From Pseudidiomarina terrestris (GTDB taxonomy: Bacteria; Pseudomonadota; Gammaproteobacteria; Enterobacterales; Alteromonadaceae): a DNA stretch of 64,000 nt. The stretch's first letter is position 1. Each line of letters begins with the position of its first letter. Made by a program: the position numbers and the translations under genes. This document shows, piece by piece, positions 25,053 to 36,575 of this stretch. A model generated the notes under the pieces. That model worked only from the letters and a program-made list of their open reading frames with translations, did not search any database and was not told where the DNA came from. Location: positions 186,001-250,000 of the forward strand of contig NZ_JAGGJF010000001.1 in NCBI RefSeq assembly GCF_030466405.1. The letters run 5' to 3'.

Positions 25053-26134
25053 CTAAACTAACCTGAGCGCTTTTACAGTGGCAATCTGATTGGATTTTAA
25101 TAAATACGGATGCATGGGCAAACTCAATACTTTTTTTGCTATCGCATCGCCTGCAGGCAAAACCGCATTTAAATCCATAACGGCTGGTTGTTGGTTCAAG
25201 GGGATTGGGTAATGTACCGCACTAGGAATTCCTTCTTCTTTTAACTGCTGTTGAAGATATTCGCGGTTTTCAACTTCTATCGTATACTGTGCCCAGGCAC
25301 TAAAATTGTGAGCCTCTACGAAAGGAATTCGAAACCTCGCATCACTAACCAAGAGTTGATCATATTGTTCTGCAATCTCCTGACGCAATTTCATCTCCCT
25401 AGGAAATATCTCCAACTTAGGTAATAATATCGCGGCCTGAAAGGTATCCAAACGACTATTCACACCCACACGAATATGATGATAGCGACGATCCTGACCA
25501 TGCCTAGCGATCTGCCTCATTACTAAAGCTAATTCGTCATCGTTCGTAAAAATCGCCCCTCCATCACCATAACAACCTAAGGGCTTACTAGGGAAAAAAC
25601 TAGTACAAGCTATGGTACTCAAATTGCATGACTTACGACCTTTATAGGTCGCGCCGAAACTCTGAGCCGCATCTTCAATAACTGGGATACCGTGCTTATT
25701 TGCAATCTCATTGATAGCGTCAAAATCAGCACACTGTCCGTACAGGCTAACAGGAATAATGGCTTTTGTTCGGGGTGTTATCGCCGCTTCCAGTAGATTA
25801 GGATCAAGATTATAAGTTCTTGAATCGATATCGACATAAACGGGTTTTGCTCCCAACAGAGCGACGGTTTCTGCAGTTGCGATATAGGTGAACCCCGGAG
25901 TGATAACTTCGTCTCCGGGCCCTATTCCTAAGCTCATTTGCGCAATTTGCAGTGCATCAGTCCCATTAGCAACAGCAATACAATATTTTGCGCCCGTGTA
26001 CTCAGCTAGCCTCTCTTCAAGCTCTTGCACTTCTGGACCTAGAATATATTTTCCGTGTGCAAGGACGCGCTGAATTGCAGCATCAATTTTATCTTTAATC
26101 AACGCTTGTTGAGCAGCTAAATCAATAAACTCCA

Positions 26135-26135
<1 letters not shown>
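25053..26135 (-). CDS. wbpE: UDP-GlcNAc(3-keto)A aminotransferase (WbpE-type)
   Basis: A 360-residue DegT-family PLP enzyme. GNGTDALQIAQMSLGIGPGD, VIEDAAQSFGATYKG and SFFPSKPLGCYGDGGA (catalytic Lys) match WbpE/WlbC closely. It transfers an amino group to C3 of the 3-keto UDP-GlcNAcA made by WbpB. The start codon shares one base with the stop of wbpD, and wbpB-wbpD-wbpE are consecutive, as in B-band O-antigen and Bordetella wlb clusters. Confidence 0.9.
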
Positions 26136-27702
<1,567 letters not shown>

Positions 27703-27753
27703 TTAATTACAAAGATTTAGACTGGAAGTGGACGGTTTGAGACCAAATAGTCA

Positions 27754-28842
27754 TTAAGAAATGTTTCTTACATACCAAGGCATGGCCTCGTATATACCTT
27801 CTAAGATTCGATGAGTAGGAACAAAGCCGAGCTGTTCTGTCGCCTTTGAAATATCAGCTTGAGAGTGACGAACATCGCCAGGACGAAAGTCTCGATATAC
27901 TGCCTTATCGCTGTAGTCAATCCTATTCTCCCGAAGTGCACTTCTAATTCCTTCCAATAACTCATTGAGTGTCGTGCGATCCCCTAAAGCCATATTATAG
28001 ACCTCATCCTTCGCTTCTAATTTCGCTGTCGCAGCAAGGACATTCAATTGAACTGCGTTCGCCACGTAGGAGAAATCACGACTGGTTTCGCCATCACCAT
28101 TTATAAATACTCCTTCACCTTTTATCATTGCTGCCGTCCACTTGGGAATAACAGCTGCATAGGCACCATGTGGATTTTGCCGAGGGCCGAACACATTAAA
28201 ATACCTTAAACCAATGGTTTTAAATCCATAAACGCGCGCAAATACATTGGCATATAACTCGTTGACATACTTAGTAACGGCATATGGTGAAAGCGGATTA
28301 CCAATATTTTCTTCAACTTTTGGCAATGCTGGGTGGTCACCATACGTAGAGCTACTTGCTGCATAAGTAAAACTATCAACGTCTGCATCTTTCGCAGCAA
28401 CTAACATATTCAAGAAGCCATCAATGTTGCTCTTGTTAGTATTTATCGGGTCATCAATAGACCGCGGTACTGAACCTAAAGCAGCTTGATGAAGAACAAA
28501 ATTGACATAACCCTCAGACGAGTGCTCTAGAACTACTTTACAGGTTTCTAGGTCACAAATATCGCCTTCGACGAACTCGAAGCGCTGCCACTGTTCCGAG
28601 CTCACGCTCTCTTTCACCTCGTCCAAATTACGCTTAAAACCAGTAGAAAAATTATCAAGTCCGACAATATACTGATTCAACTTTAGCAGTGCCTCAAGCA
28701 AATTCGAGCCGATAAAGCCTGCAACACCGGTAATGAGCCATACCTTCGGTTCAGTTAAGAGTTGTTGTTTTACTTCATCATATTTGGTCATGCGATTTTT
28801 TCTGGTTGCCATTTCAGCATTATTTTGCTTTCTGCTAATCAT
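27754..28842 (-). CDS. wbpP: UDP-GlcNAc/GlcNAcA 4-epimerase (WbpP/TviC-type)
   Basis: A 362-residue extended [24 protein letters not shown]-type NAD loop (starting at residue ~38), a Ser-Ser-Thr-Tyr catalytic region ([16 protein letters not shown]) and [12 protein letters not shown] (YxxxK), ending in [12 protein letters not shown]. In Vi-antigen synthesis TviC interconverts UDP-GlcNAcA and UDP-GalNAcA. Family members start at MTKYDE..., which would be the ATG at 28791; 28842 is also possible because it is coupled to the upstream stop. Neither has a strong ribosome-binding site. Confidence 0.88.
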   Translation of the reverse strand: MISRKQNNAEMATRKNRMTKYDEVKQQLLTEPKVWLITGVAGFIGSNLLEALLKLNQYIVGLDNFSTGFKRNLDEVKESVSSEQWQRFEFVEGDICDLETCKVVLEHSSEGYVNFVLHQAALGSVPRSIDDPINTNKSNIDGFLNMLVAAKDADVDSFTYAASSSTYGDHPALPKVEENIGNPLSPYAVTKYVNELYANVFARVYGFKTIGLRYFNVFGPRQNPHGAYAAVIPKWTAAMIKGEGVFINGDGETSRDFSYVANAVQLNVLAATAKLEAKDEVYNMALGDRTTLNELLEGIRSALRENRIDYSDKAVYRDFRPGDVRHSQADISKATEQLGFVPTHRILEGIYEAMPWYVRNIS

Positions 28843-28851
28843 TTGATGTCA

Positions 28852-30126
28852 TTACAGGCGGATATCGGCTGTGCCATTGGGTAAAATATATTTTAGATCG
28901 TAAACAACATATTCTGGTTTGGTCACTTCTTTTAACCCACTTACACCCATCTGCTTGAACTGATTATGGGCAACAGCGATGACCACCCCGTCATAAACGC
29001 CTTTCTCTAGCTGAGCGGCAGTTGTAACACCGTATTCATGCTGCGCTTCTTCAGTATCAACCCATGGGTCATATACATCCACATCTATACCGTATTCTCT
29101 TAATTCATAGATAATATCGACCACTTTGGTGTTACGGATATCAGGGCAATTCTCTTTAAAGGTTAGCCCCATAATCAAAACGCGTGCGCCTTTTACCGTA
29201 ATGCCTTTCTGCAGCAATGCTTTAACGAACTCTGACGCGACATAGCGGCTCATGTTGTCGTTAATTCGACGCCCAGCCAGAATCATTTCCGGATGGTAAC
29301 CAATGGATTCCGCTTTATGTGTCAGGTAGTAGGGATCAACGCCTATGCAGTGACCGCCAACAAGTCCCGGGCGAAACGGTAAGAAGTTCCATTTAGTTCC
29401 AGCTGCTTTTAGCACAGCCTCTGTATCGATATTCATTCGATTGAAAATCATCGCTAATTCGTTGATTAGCGCAATATTCACATCGCGCTGGGTGTTTTCG
29501 ATGACTTTTGCTGCTTCAGCTACTTTAATGCTTGGTGCTTTGTGGGTGCCCGCGGTAATAATTGATGCGTACAAGCTATCTACAAAATCTGCGATTTCAG
29601 GTGTTGAGCCCGAGGTCACCTTAAGAATAGTTGTCACCCGGTGTTCTTTGTCACCTGGGTTAATGCGCTCCGGACTATAACCTGCGTAGAAATCTTCATT
29701 GAATTTCAGCCCTGAGACTCTCTCAAGTATAGGTACACAATCGTCCTCTGTCGCACCTGGGTAGACTGTCGACTCATAGATAACGATATCGTCTTTTTTA
29801 AGCGTTTTACCAATAGTTTCTGAAGCTTTGATAAGCGGCGTCAGATCAGGCTGCTTAAATTTGTTGATCGGCGTTGGTACGGTAACGATGTAAATGTTTG
29901 CCTGTTCTAAGTCTGACGCATCGGCGCTGTAGCTAAGCTGTGTTGCTTGTTTGAGCTCTTCGGGTTCGACTTCGAGGGTGTGGTCATAGCCTTCATTAAG
30001 CTCATTGACGCGTTTTTGATTGATATCAAACCCAACAGTAGGGTACTTCTTGCCGAATTCAACAGCTAAAGGCAAGCCGACGTAACCGAGACCGATTACG
30101 GCTATTTTAATGTTATTCAGATCCAT
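28852..30126 (-). CDS. wbpO: UDP-N-acetylhexosamine 6-dehydrogenase (WbpO/TviB-type)
   Basis: A 424-residue nucleotide-sugar dehydrogenase. [19 protein letters not shown] (NAD), [39 protein letters not shown], and [16 protein letters not shown] with the catalytic Cys. It oxidises UDP-GlcNAc (TviB) or UDP-GalNAc (WbpO) at C6. Its product feeds WbpP on one side and WbpB on the other, so it heads the sugar-synthesis half of the run. The 171-bp leader upstream holds a hairpin, an ops-like site and a REP-like element. Confidence 0.92.
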   Translation of the reverse strand: MDLNNIKIAVIGLGYVGLPLAVEFGKKYPTVGFDINQKRVNELNEGYDHTLEVEPEELKQATQLSYSADASDLEQANIYIVTVPTPINKFKQPDLTPLIKASETIGKTLKKDDIVIYESTVYPGATEDDCVPILERVSGLKFNEDFYAGYSPERINPGDKEHRVTTILKVTSGSTPEIADFVDSLYASIITAGTHKAPSIKVAEAAKVIENTQRDVNIALINELAMIFNRMNIDTEAVLKAAGTKWNFLPFRPGLVGGHCIGVDPYYLTHKAESIGYHPEMILAGRRINDNMSRYVASEFVKALLQKGITVKGARVLIMGLTFKENCPDIRNTKVVDIIYELREYGIDVDVYDPWVDTEEAQHEYGVTTAAQLEKGVYDGVVIAVAHNQFKQMGVSGLKEVTKPEYVVYDLKYILPNGTADIRL

Positions 30127-30172
30127 GAAGGTAGTATCCAGGTTGGAGATTTACGACGTAGAATTTGGTTTA

Positions 30173-30208
30173 TACAGCGCCTTGTTGGAGGTTTTGGTTG
30201 GCGCTGTA
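30173..30208. promoter_or_regulatory. Leader hairpin before wbpO
   Basis: TACAGCGCC ... GGCGCTGTA, a perfect 9-bp stem with an 18-nt loop, 47 bp upstream of the wbpO start. No T-tract follows on either strand, so it may be a pause, processing or attenuation site rather than a terminator. Confidence 0.5.
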
Positions 30209-30235
30209 TGAAAGTTTGGTTGTTTATTTTTACAT

Positions 30236-30245
30236 TGCTACCGCG
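30236..30245 (-). promoter_or_regulatory. ops-like sequence in the wzc-wbpO gap
   Basis: Read leftward, CGCGGTAGC followed by AATG matches the ops core GGCGGTAGC at 8 of 9 positions. It lies downstream of wzc and upstream of the hairpin and wbpO. It may be a second RfaH loading site, but the tail differs from consensus. Confidence 0.35.
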
Positions 30246-30252
30246 GAAGGTT

Positions 30253-30278
30253 GGGCCCGTACTAGAAGTACGGGCTAC
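30253..30278 (-). repeat. REP-like palindrome, copy d
   Basis: Leftward GGTAGCCCGTAC-TTCTA-GTACGGG followed by CCCAACC; compensatory change at the loop-proximal base pair relative to other copies keeps the stem intact. It sits 20 bp after the wzc stop. Confidence 0.85.
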
Positions 30279-30297
30279 CATTAGGCCGGGTTACAAA

Positions 30298-32529
30298 TCA
30301 TGCATTATCAGATTTGTAGCTGTAGCCGTAGTGATAGCCATAGCCATAACCGTAGTAACCACCGGCACGGCGCTCAACACCGTTCAGAATCACACCGCGC
30401 ACGGTCACCCCGTTCTGATCAAAACGTTTAACAGTTGCGGCTACTTCTTTCGCTGGGGTTTCGCCGAAACGTGCGACAAGCAGTGTCGTTCCCGCATAAC
30501 GCCCCACAATCGAGGCGTCGGTGACGGCCAGAATAGGTGGCGTATCAATCAGCACGTAATCGTAGTACTCGTTAACTTTATCCAGCATTTTTTCCATGCG
30601 CGGATGCATCAATAGCTCTGATGGATTCGGTGCTGCGGTACCACGCGCGACAAAATGCAGGTTGTTGATTTGAGTCTTATGAATAATGGTCGAGAGGTTA
30701 TTTTTATCAACCTCGCCGCCGTCTTGGGTTTTCTGCACGCTCGCTAAGAAATCCGACAAGCCGTAGTTATTCTCGACACCAAACTGAAAGTGCAGATAGC
30801 CGCGGCGGATATCGCCGTCAATCACCAGCACTTTTTGTCCGGCCTGCGCCAGTACTGCCGCTAAGTTAGCGGTGACAAAGCTCTTACCCACACCAGGAGC
30901 AGGCCCTGAAATCATAATGACCTTGTTCTGCGCTTCTAACATGGCAAAATGCAAGCTGGTGCGTAGGCCGCGTAGCGCTTCAATCGCTAAATCGGCAGGG
31001 TCTTCCAGTGCCAAAAACGGTAAGTCACGTTTCACCGACTCTTTGGCGGTCAGTTTACCCAGCTTAAAGTTCAAATCTTTCTGTACCGGCGACAGCGGAA
31101 TGGATGCGTACACGTTTACGCCAATCTCTTCCAGCTGCTCCGCCGACTCCACCCCACGGTTAAGCGCTGCCATTAAAAACACATAGCCAACGCTCACCAT
31201 ACCGCCGAGCATGGTCGCTAACACCACAATCAGGCTCTTCTTCGGTGCCACCGGCGTTGGATTCGTCACAGCTTCGTCAAGAATACGCACGTTGCCCACG
31301 GTACCGGCTTTGAGTACGTTCAGCTCCTGCATACGGTTAAGTAGCTGCACGTAGATTTCCTGTGACACTTCCACGTCCCGAGCTAAGCGCAGCACTTCCT
31401 GCTGGGTTTCCGGCAGATCGCCGACCTGCTCGTTGATTTGCTCTTGCTCTTGTTGCAGCTGTGCTTTTTGCTCAAGCAGTGACTGATAGGTCGGATGCTC
31501 ACGCGTATACAAACGCGACAGTTCTTTTTCTTTTAACTCAAGTTCGTTCAGACGCTTTTCGATTTCAACCACGCGCTCCAGCAGGCTGGCGGTTTCGATG
31601 GAAAGATCCACTGACTGGCTTTGCAGGCGATAGGTGTTTAACTTGTTTTCTGCCGCAGTCAGGTTTGCTCTGACGGTCGGGATCTCACGTTCAATGAACT
31701 GTAAGCTGTTCTCTGCTTCCGCGGCGTTGCGGCGGATATTCTGTAACATGTATTCCTGGGCAACAGCATCGAGTACTGTCTCAGCATATTCACGGTCTGT
31801 GTGCTGAAAACTGACACTAAGAATACCTGTTTGCTTGCCCCGTTCGTTCACCGACAGACCGCCTTGCACCGACTTGATCACTCCCAAACGGCTGGCCTTG
31901 CGTAAAATAAACGTATCCGTATCTGTCAGCACCACATCGTTAATCATTAGCTCAAAGCCATCAAGCACCGCCAGCTGGCCGACTTTACCGGCAATCAGCA
32001 AATCACCGTCTTCATTACGTACGTCGTAGCCAAGACCGTTCTCCGCAAACTCCAGCTGCAACGGCTGCCCTTCATAACCACGCGGTACCATAAACTGGGT
32101 GATGCTGACTTCGTCTTGTCCTGGCGAACGACGGGCCAGCCATTCGCCGATGATCGGCATATAATCCGGCGTCACGTGATTGGTCAGCTTCAGCTGGTCA
32201 ACCACCGCACCCACCACCATGCGCGATTTCATGATTTCGATTTCCGTCGCCGCCTGGCTTTCGCTGGTGAACATCTCACCAAACTCACCACCTAAAGCTG
32301 GCAGGCCGCTCGATTTCTCTTCTACCTGCAACAAGGCATCGGCCTGATAGACCGGCGTGCTCAGCATTGCGTACAGCACGCCGAACACCATAAACACGAA
32401 GGTCACGCCGATGATCAACCAGCGGCGATCGATCAGCATGCCAAAAAGACGACCGAGATCAATCTCGTCGTCGCCGCGCCGTTGTGCGACTAAGTCGGGT
32501 TTATTCGTGTTCACAGTCTTGTTTTCCAT
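30298..32529 (-). CDS. wzc: Capsule polysaccharide co-polymerase and tyrosine autokinase (Wzc/Etk)
   Basis: A 743-residue BY-kinase. Membrane helices at ~36-56 and ~433-455 flank a periplasmic Wzz domain with coiled coil (~270-400). The cytoplasmic kinase has Walker A SGPAPGVGKS (541-550), Walker A' LVIDGDIRRG (568-576), Walker B YVLIDTPP (658-665), and a Tyr-rich tail (~12 Tyr/Gly alternating residues) for cluster phosphorylation. It controls chain length and export with Wza, and is dephosphorylated by Wzb. It overlaps wzb by 19 bp. Confidence 0.95.
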   Translation of the reverse strand: MENKTVNTNKPDLVAQRRGDDEIDLGRLFGMLIDRRWLIIGVTFVFMVFGVLYAMLSTPVYQADALLQVEEKSSGLPALGGEFGEMFTSESQAATEIEIMKSRMVVGAVVDQLKLTNHVTPDYMPIIGEWLARRSPGQDEVSITQFMVPRGYEGQPLQLEFAENGLGYDVRNEDGDLLIAGKVGQLAVLDGFELMINDVVLTDTDTFILRKASRLGVIKSVQGGLSVNERGKQTGILSVSFQHTDREYAETVLDAVAQEYMLQNIRRNAAEAENSLQFIEREIPTVRANLTAAENKLNTYRLQSQSVDLSIETASLLERVVEIEKRLNELELKEKELSRLYTREHPTYQSLLEQKAQLQQEQEQINEQVGDLPETQQEVLRLARDVEVSQEIYVQLLNRMQELNVLKAGTVGNVRILDEAVTNPTPVAPKKSLIVVLATMLGGMVSVGYVFLMAALNRGVESAEQLEEIGVNVYASIPLSPVQKDLNFKLGKLTAKESVKRDLPFLALEDPADLAIEALRGLRTSLHFAMLEAQNKVIMISGPAPGVGKSFVTANLAAVLAQAGQKVLVIDGDIRRGYLHFQFGVENNYGLSDFLASVQKTQDGGEVDKNNLSTIIHKTQINNLHFVARGTAAPNPSELLMHPRMEKMLDKVNEYYDYVLIDTPPILAVTDASIVGRYAGTTLLVARFGETPAKEVAATVKRFDQNGVTVRGVILNGVERRAGGYYGYGYGYHYGYSYKSDNA

Positions 32530-32981
32530 TCGTTACAGCTCTTCTCGATAAGTTCAAAAACGTGTTGATAGACATCGTCGCTACGACGATAAGGATCGGG
32601 AATTTCTTTGCCTTTGCCAGTTCCGCCCTGGGCGTCGAGCCAATGCCCCAGCAGCATGGTTTTGGCGTGGGCTTCGGGGTAGCGCTTGGCAATATGGCTG
32701 CGGTGCTCGTTTTCCATCACCAGAATGAGGTCGTAGTTACTGATGAGCTCGCGGGTCAGTTGCTGGGCTTCGTGGACGTCGAACTGGTGGCCGTTTTTAG
32801 CGGCGATGTCGCGCGCTTTGGCGTCCATGTCCCAGCCTTTGCGATCGCCTTCTTTTTCGACCATGGCGGTGATGCCGGCGCTGTCGATCTGTTTATCGGG
32901 CAGCGTCTGTTGCAATATAAATTTTGCAGTGGGGCTGCGGCAGATGTTGCCGAGGCAGACCACGAGTATACGGTTAAACAT
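32511..32981 (-). CDS. wzb: Low-molecular-weight protein tyrosine phosphatase (Wzb/Etp)
   Basis: A 156-residue phosphatase with the active-site loop VVCLGNICRS (Cys9, Arg15; CX5R) and the acid loop IPDPYRRSDDVY carrying the general-acid Asp. It dephosphorylates the Tyr tail of Wzc; cycling is needed for capsule assembly. The order wza-wzb-wzc is retained, although a 191-bp gap with two REP-like elements separates wza from wzb. Confidence 0.93.
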   Translation of the reverse strand: MFNRILVVCLGNICRSPTAKFILQQTLPDKQIDSAGITAMVEKEGDRKGWDMDAKARDIAAKNGHQFDVHEAQQLTRELISNYDLILVMENEHRSHIAKRYPEAHAKTMLLGHWLDAQGGTGKGKEIPDPYRRSDDVYQHVFELIEKSCNEWKTRL

Positions 32982-32992
32982 GGCTTCCTAAC

Positions 32993-33030
32993 TTGTAGCC
33001 CGTAGTTCTACTACGGGTTTAATTCTAACG
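32993..33030 (+). repeat. REP-like palindrome, copy e
   Basis: TGTAGCCCGTAG-TTCTA-CTACGGG then TTTAATTCTAACGTGTCGC. The tail matches copy g (TTGAACTTAAACGTCTCGC), showing the conserved unit extends beyond the hairpin. It forms an inverted pair with copy f. Confidence 0.85.
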
Positions 33031-33073
33031 TGTCGCGATGGTTGTTTTAGCACACACCGAGGTAACGGGTGGT

Positions 33074-33101
33074 TGGACCCGTAATAGAATTACGGGCTAC
33101 C
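33074..33101 (-). repeat. REP-like palindrome, copy f
   Basis: Leftward GGGTAGCCCGTAA-TTCTA-TTACGGG then TCCAACC. It faces copy e across ~55 bp, giving a BIME-like double element between wza and wzb. Confidence 0.85.
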
Positions 33102-33172
33102 CAATCACGAGCAGGGAGCGAAGCGACCGTACGAACAGCGCAGCGTACGAATAACGAATAACGCTCTTGCCT

Positions 33173-34330
33173 TTAATTCGAAATCTCGTCGCTAAAGCGT
33201 CCTACACTGTATAGGCCTGTCACAGACGGAAGTAATTGGCTAATCACACGGTTCCAACGGCTGATTGGCGCAGCGGTCACGTATACGATGTCACGCTGCT
33301 GCAGCTCGAACTGCTCGGCCATGACCAGGGCGACTGCGTTTTCGGCGTTGAGCTGATACACCTTGGCGATTTTGCCGGAATCAGCTTCTGCACCACGGAT
33401 CACGAAAATACCTGACACATCAGCACTAAGCTCTTGCCAGCCACCAGCATCAGCTAAAGCTTCTGCAAGCGTGATGCCCGACTGACCAATCATGTACGAC
33501 TTCGGCTCACGTACCTCGCCTAATACGAAAATCTTGTTATCATCGTTACGCGCCACATGCACCACATCATTGGTTTGCAGCAGAATGTTCTGGTCGGTAT
33601 TGCCGGACTGATACAGCTCGCGCAGATTAAAGTCTAATTTGCGATCGCCACGGGTTAAGGTGACCCGGTTCCAGTTGGCGGCTTCACTTAAACCACCGGC
33701 TGCGTTGACCGCTTCAATCAAGGTCATCGGCACGTTGGTCACAGGCACTGTGCCTGGCTGGTTCACTGCACCTGTTACGTACACGCGCTGGCTGCGAAAG
33801 GCTGCGACCGTCACGTCCACCTGTGGGCTTTCGATGTATTTGGCCAGACGGCGGGTGATCATGTCACGGATTTCAGTGACCTTCATGCCAGCGACTTCGA
33901 CTTCGCCAATGTACGGGTAGAAAATAGTACCGTCGTTGTGCACCCAGTTACCGGCTTCTTCGGCGCTACGCATCGAGCCTGCGGGAATCGTCAGTTCCGG
34001 GTGGTTCCACACGGTAATATTGAGGATATCGCCACGACCTACGGTGTAGTCGTAGTTGCTGCGCGCTTGCTCTAGGGCACTGTTAAATGCCGGCTTAGAT
34101 GGCTTTTGCGCTAATTCCGACAGCAACATCGGTGAGATCTGATACAAATCCACCAGTTTCATCAGCTCGGCTTCGCTAAATTCCTGCTCGTAGGCATTGC
34201 GGTTATCGTCGCTAAACAAGCCGCCGCTGCTGTCATCAGGAATATGCCCGCCCGGCGCTAACGAACAGCCGCCTAGCAATAAGGTGAGGAGTGTGACTGC
34301 CATTACTTGTGGTTTTAATATGCTTGTCAT
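33173..34330 (-). CDS. wza: Outer-membrane polysaccharide export lipoprotein (Wza/GfcE)
   Basis: From the ATG at 34330 (AAGGA upstream; longer frames overlap the preceding gene needlessly) the protein has 385 residues. Signal peptide with lipobox LLLGGC (Cys22), a poly-export domain (YTVGRGDILNITVWNHPEL), two SLBB-type domains (VYVTGAVNQPGTVPVTNVPMT and IFVLGEVREPKSYMIG) and a C-terminal amphipathic helix (ISRWNRVISQLLPSVTGLY) that forms the outer-membrane pore. It exports capsule with Wzc. Confidence 0.94.
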   Translation of the reverse strand: MTSILKPQVMAVTLLTLLLGGCSLAPGGHIPDDSSGGLFSDDNRNAYEQEFSEAELMKLVDLYQISPMLLSELAQKPSKPAFNSALEQARSNYDYTVGRGDILNITVWNHPELTIPAGSMRSAEEAGNWVHNDGTIFYPYIGEVEVAGMKVTEIRDMITRRLAKYIESPQVDVTVAAFRSQRVYVTGAVNQPGTVPVTNVPMTLIEAVNAAGGLSEAANWNRVTLTRGDRKLDFNLRELYQSGNTDQNILLQTNDVVHVARNDDNKIFVLGEVREPKSYMIGQSGITLAEALADAGGWQELSADVSGIFVIRGAEADSGKIAKVYQLNAENAVALVMAEQFELQQRDIVYVTAAPISRWNRVISQLLPSVTGLYSVGRFSDEISN

Positions 34331-34379
34331 GGTGCGTTCCTTGGTACTTATCTGGGTGCGTTCGTTAAGAACAGGCCCA

Positions 34380-36575
34380 TTAGTTTTGCCCAGCTGCGAA
34401 GCCGCGAGCTTCGGTGGTTTCATACAGGTGAATGCTTCGGTTCAACATTTGGCCGCCATCACGGGTGATGGGGTTCCAGGCGACGGTGCCGCGTGCCCTG
34501 GTATTGCGCACGAAGAACAGGTCAAATGGAATGCTGATGTAAAAGCCCTTGGTAAAACCGCCCTCGCCGTACTCCTCGCGAGAAACGTTGGTAAATGCGG
34601 CGTACGCGCCTGCGCGCACACCGGAATCAAATTGGTGCGACACGTCGAACTGCACGCCTTCATCGCCGGCTAAGAAACGCCCGGCCTGCACTTTGATAAG
34701 GCTGTTCGGCAGCAATTGCGGCTGCCAGTAGACGCTGGCATGGCCGGTCAGTACGTCGTAATCTTCGAAGGAAAAGCTGTTGCCTGGATCGCGTTGTTGT
34801 ACGTAGTTCAGATCCAGGCCAAAGGCGACGCGTGAATTCAGTGGCCGATACAAGATCTCGCCGCCCACGCCGCCGAACATGCGCTCCAGATAGCCTCCGT
34901 ACAAGGCGTAGTACCAGTTGGTAGCGGCTTGATCAATATAGCTAAGCTGCGCGTTCTGCAGCCACAAATCCTGATTGTCGGCGTATTCGCGAATGCGCGT
35001 GCGTACCCGTGGCAATGGATTTTCCAGGTCGTCGACCAGGAAGTTGAACTTGTCGTAGTTGTTGATGATGTTCAGACCCACTGTGCCGTTCAGCTTCAGG
35101 TTACGCGAAAAGTGATAGCTGCCATTGCCCATCACTGCCAGCTGGTAGATGTAAAAGTCTTCGGCGCCACCAAAGGCCTGGCTGATGTGGGGGGTGATGC
35201 TGTAGGCGAACTTGCTGGCCGTGGCCGTTGTGTTGTCTGTACCTGTTGCGCGGCTGTCGCGGGTGACGTGGCTGATGGTGATGGCATCGTCTTCTTCGCG
35301 GAAAAAGCGTTCGCCGCGTGCCGCCGATTTGTAATACGGTGCATTGACGTTGTACTGCAGCAGGTCAACGCCGTCGTTGGTTTCGGCAATCGCGTAACGC
35401 TGGATATCTTCTGGCAGTTCGTTGCTCAAAATGCGCGCGGCTTTTTTCACGGCTTCTTCGCGGTCACGATAGCGAGTTTGTTCTGCGTAGAAAGTGACAT
35501 CCTTGCGCTCGTCGTTGAGCTGCACTTCTTTCACGCGGAAACCAGTCTCATTCAGCAAGTCCTGACTGAGCTTCTGAATATCCACATCATTGAAATTCTC
35601 TGCGCTACTGTATTTGGCGTCGCGTATCGGGGCTTCCGTTTTCACCTGATAGGCAGTTGCCAGATTGTAGCGGAAACTAAAGCCAAAGGTCATGGTGTTG
35701 CCACGCTGATAGCCGAGCTTCAGATTCAGGAAATCATTGATGGCGTATTCGGCGCCGAAGTTCCAGAAGCTGTCTTGCACGATCACGCGCGGGTTTTCTG
35801 GATCAATGGGGTTCGGCTGCCGTTCATTCTGGTAATCGTTGGGATCGTACTCGGCTTTTAGGCGCAGGCCATCAAGTGGTGTACGCCACTCGATGCCGCC
35901 GAAGGTTGCCGCCGGGCCTTTGAACATCTTGTCCCATTCTACATCGCCGCCTCCCGGTGAGCCTCTGCGCGGGCGTACGCAGAAGTCGTCGGCGATCTCG
36001 CAAAATGGGTTATAAGAGTTGTCGCGCTGACCTAAGTAGCCAAAGCCTAAGCCGAGGTGGAAGTCGAAGGTACCCAGGTGCTCGGTGCTGAGCGCTTTAC
36101 TGGCAACGAAGTATTCGCCGCCGAACAAGCCGGTACCGCCGAGGTCTTGAAAGCCAACGGCCACTTCGGGTAGGTACCTGGACTCTTCATAGAGCCGGAA
36201 TTTAAGGTCGAAGCCTTTGTCTTTCAGGGTTTGGTCGCCACTAAAGTCTTCGTCATCACTGTAAAACGAGTAACGTAAGTCGGTGTAACGCGCGGTGGCT
36301 TCCAGCCAGTCAAACACTTGCAAGGTGATGCTGGTACGGCGATAGTCGTCGGTGTCGCTGTAGCCGATGGTGATGTGGCCTTCGCTGTTCATCCGCGCTG
36401 TGCGTGTTTGCAGTAAGCCAACGCCGCCGAAATCGCTGCTGGTGTAAGGATCAGGCTCGTGTTCTTTGGCTACTGCGACATTGGTTGTGGCATCGAAGCT
36501 GGTGGCAAGCAGCGTTAGCAGGGCGCTGGCGAGCAGCGTGCGCTTGTGCGTGCGCTTGTGCGTGAGCGCCTTCAT
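34380..36575 (-). CDS. gfcD: YjbH/GfcD-family outer-membrane protein
   Basis: A 731-residue protein of the YjbH family: signal peptide, then SSDFGGVGLLQTRTARMNSEGHITIGYSDTDDYRR, the beginning of a beta-barrel (DWLEATARYTDLRYS, DLKFRLYEESRYLPEVAVGFQDLGGTG), a mid-region soluble part (residues ~315-400, FRVKEVQLNDERKDVTFYAEQ), and a second barrel-like half ending FDLFFVRNTRARG. In group 4 capsule operons GfcD helps secretion. It overlaps the GfcBC gene by 4 bp and is followed by wza after 49 bp. Confidence 0.92.
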   Translation of the reverse strand: MKALTHKRTHKRTLLASALLTLLATSFDATTNVAVAKEHEPDPYTSSDFGGVGLLQTRTARMNSEGHITIGYSDTDDYRRTSITLQVFDWLEATARYTDLRYSFYSDDEDFSGDQTLKDKGFDLKFRLYEESRYLPEVAVGFQDLGGTGLFGGEYFVASKALSTEHLGTFDFHLGLGFGYLGQRDNSYNPFCEIADDFCVRPRRGSPGGGDVEWDKMFKGPAATFGGIEWRTPLDGLRLKAEYDPNDYQNERQPNPIDPENPRVIVQDSFWNFGAEYAINDFLNLKLGYQRGNTMTFGFSFRYNLATAYQVKTEAPIRDAKYSSAENFNDVDIQKLSQDLLNETGFRVKEVQLNDERKDVTFYAEQTRYRDREEAVKKAARILSNELPEDIQRYAIAETNDGVDLLQYNVNAPYYKSAARGERFFREEDDAITISHVTRDSRATGTDNTTATASKFAYSITPHISQAFGGAEDFYIYQLAVMGNGSYHFSRNLKLNGTVGLNIINNYDKFNFLVDDLENPLPRVRTRIREYADNQDLWLQNAQLSYIDQAATNWYYALYGGYLERMFGGVGGEILYRPLNSRVAFGLDLNYVQQRDPGNSFSFEDYDVLTGHASVYWQPQLLPNSLIKVQAGRFLAGDEGVQFDVSHQFDSGVRAGAYAAFTNVSREEYGEGGFTKGFYISIPFDLFFVRNTRARGTVAWNPITRDGGQMLNRSIHLYETTEARGFAAGQN

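Noticed and set aside
34929-35861. A 310-codon rightward frame opposite gfcD
   Set aside because: It is antisense to a clear YjbH-family gene in a same-strand operon, has no ribosome-binding site and shows no domain pattern.
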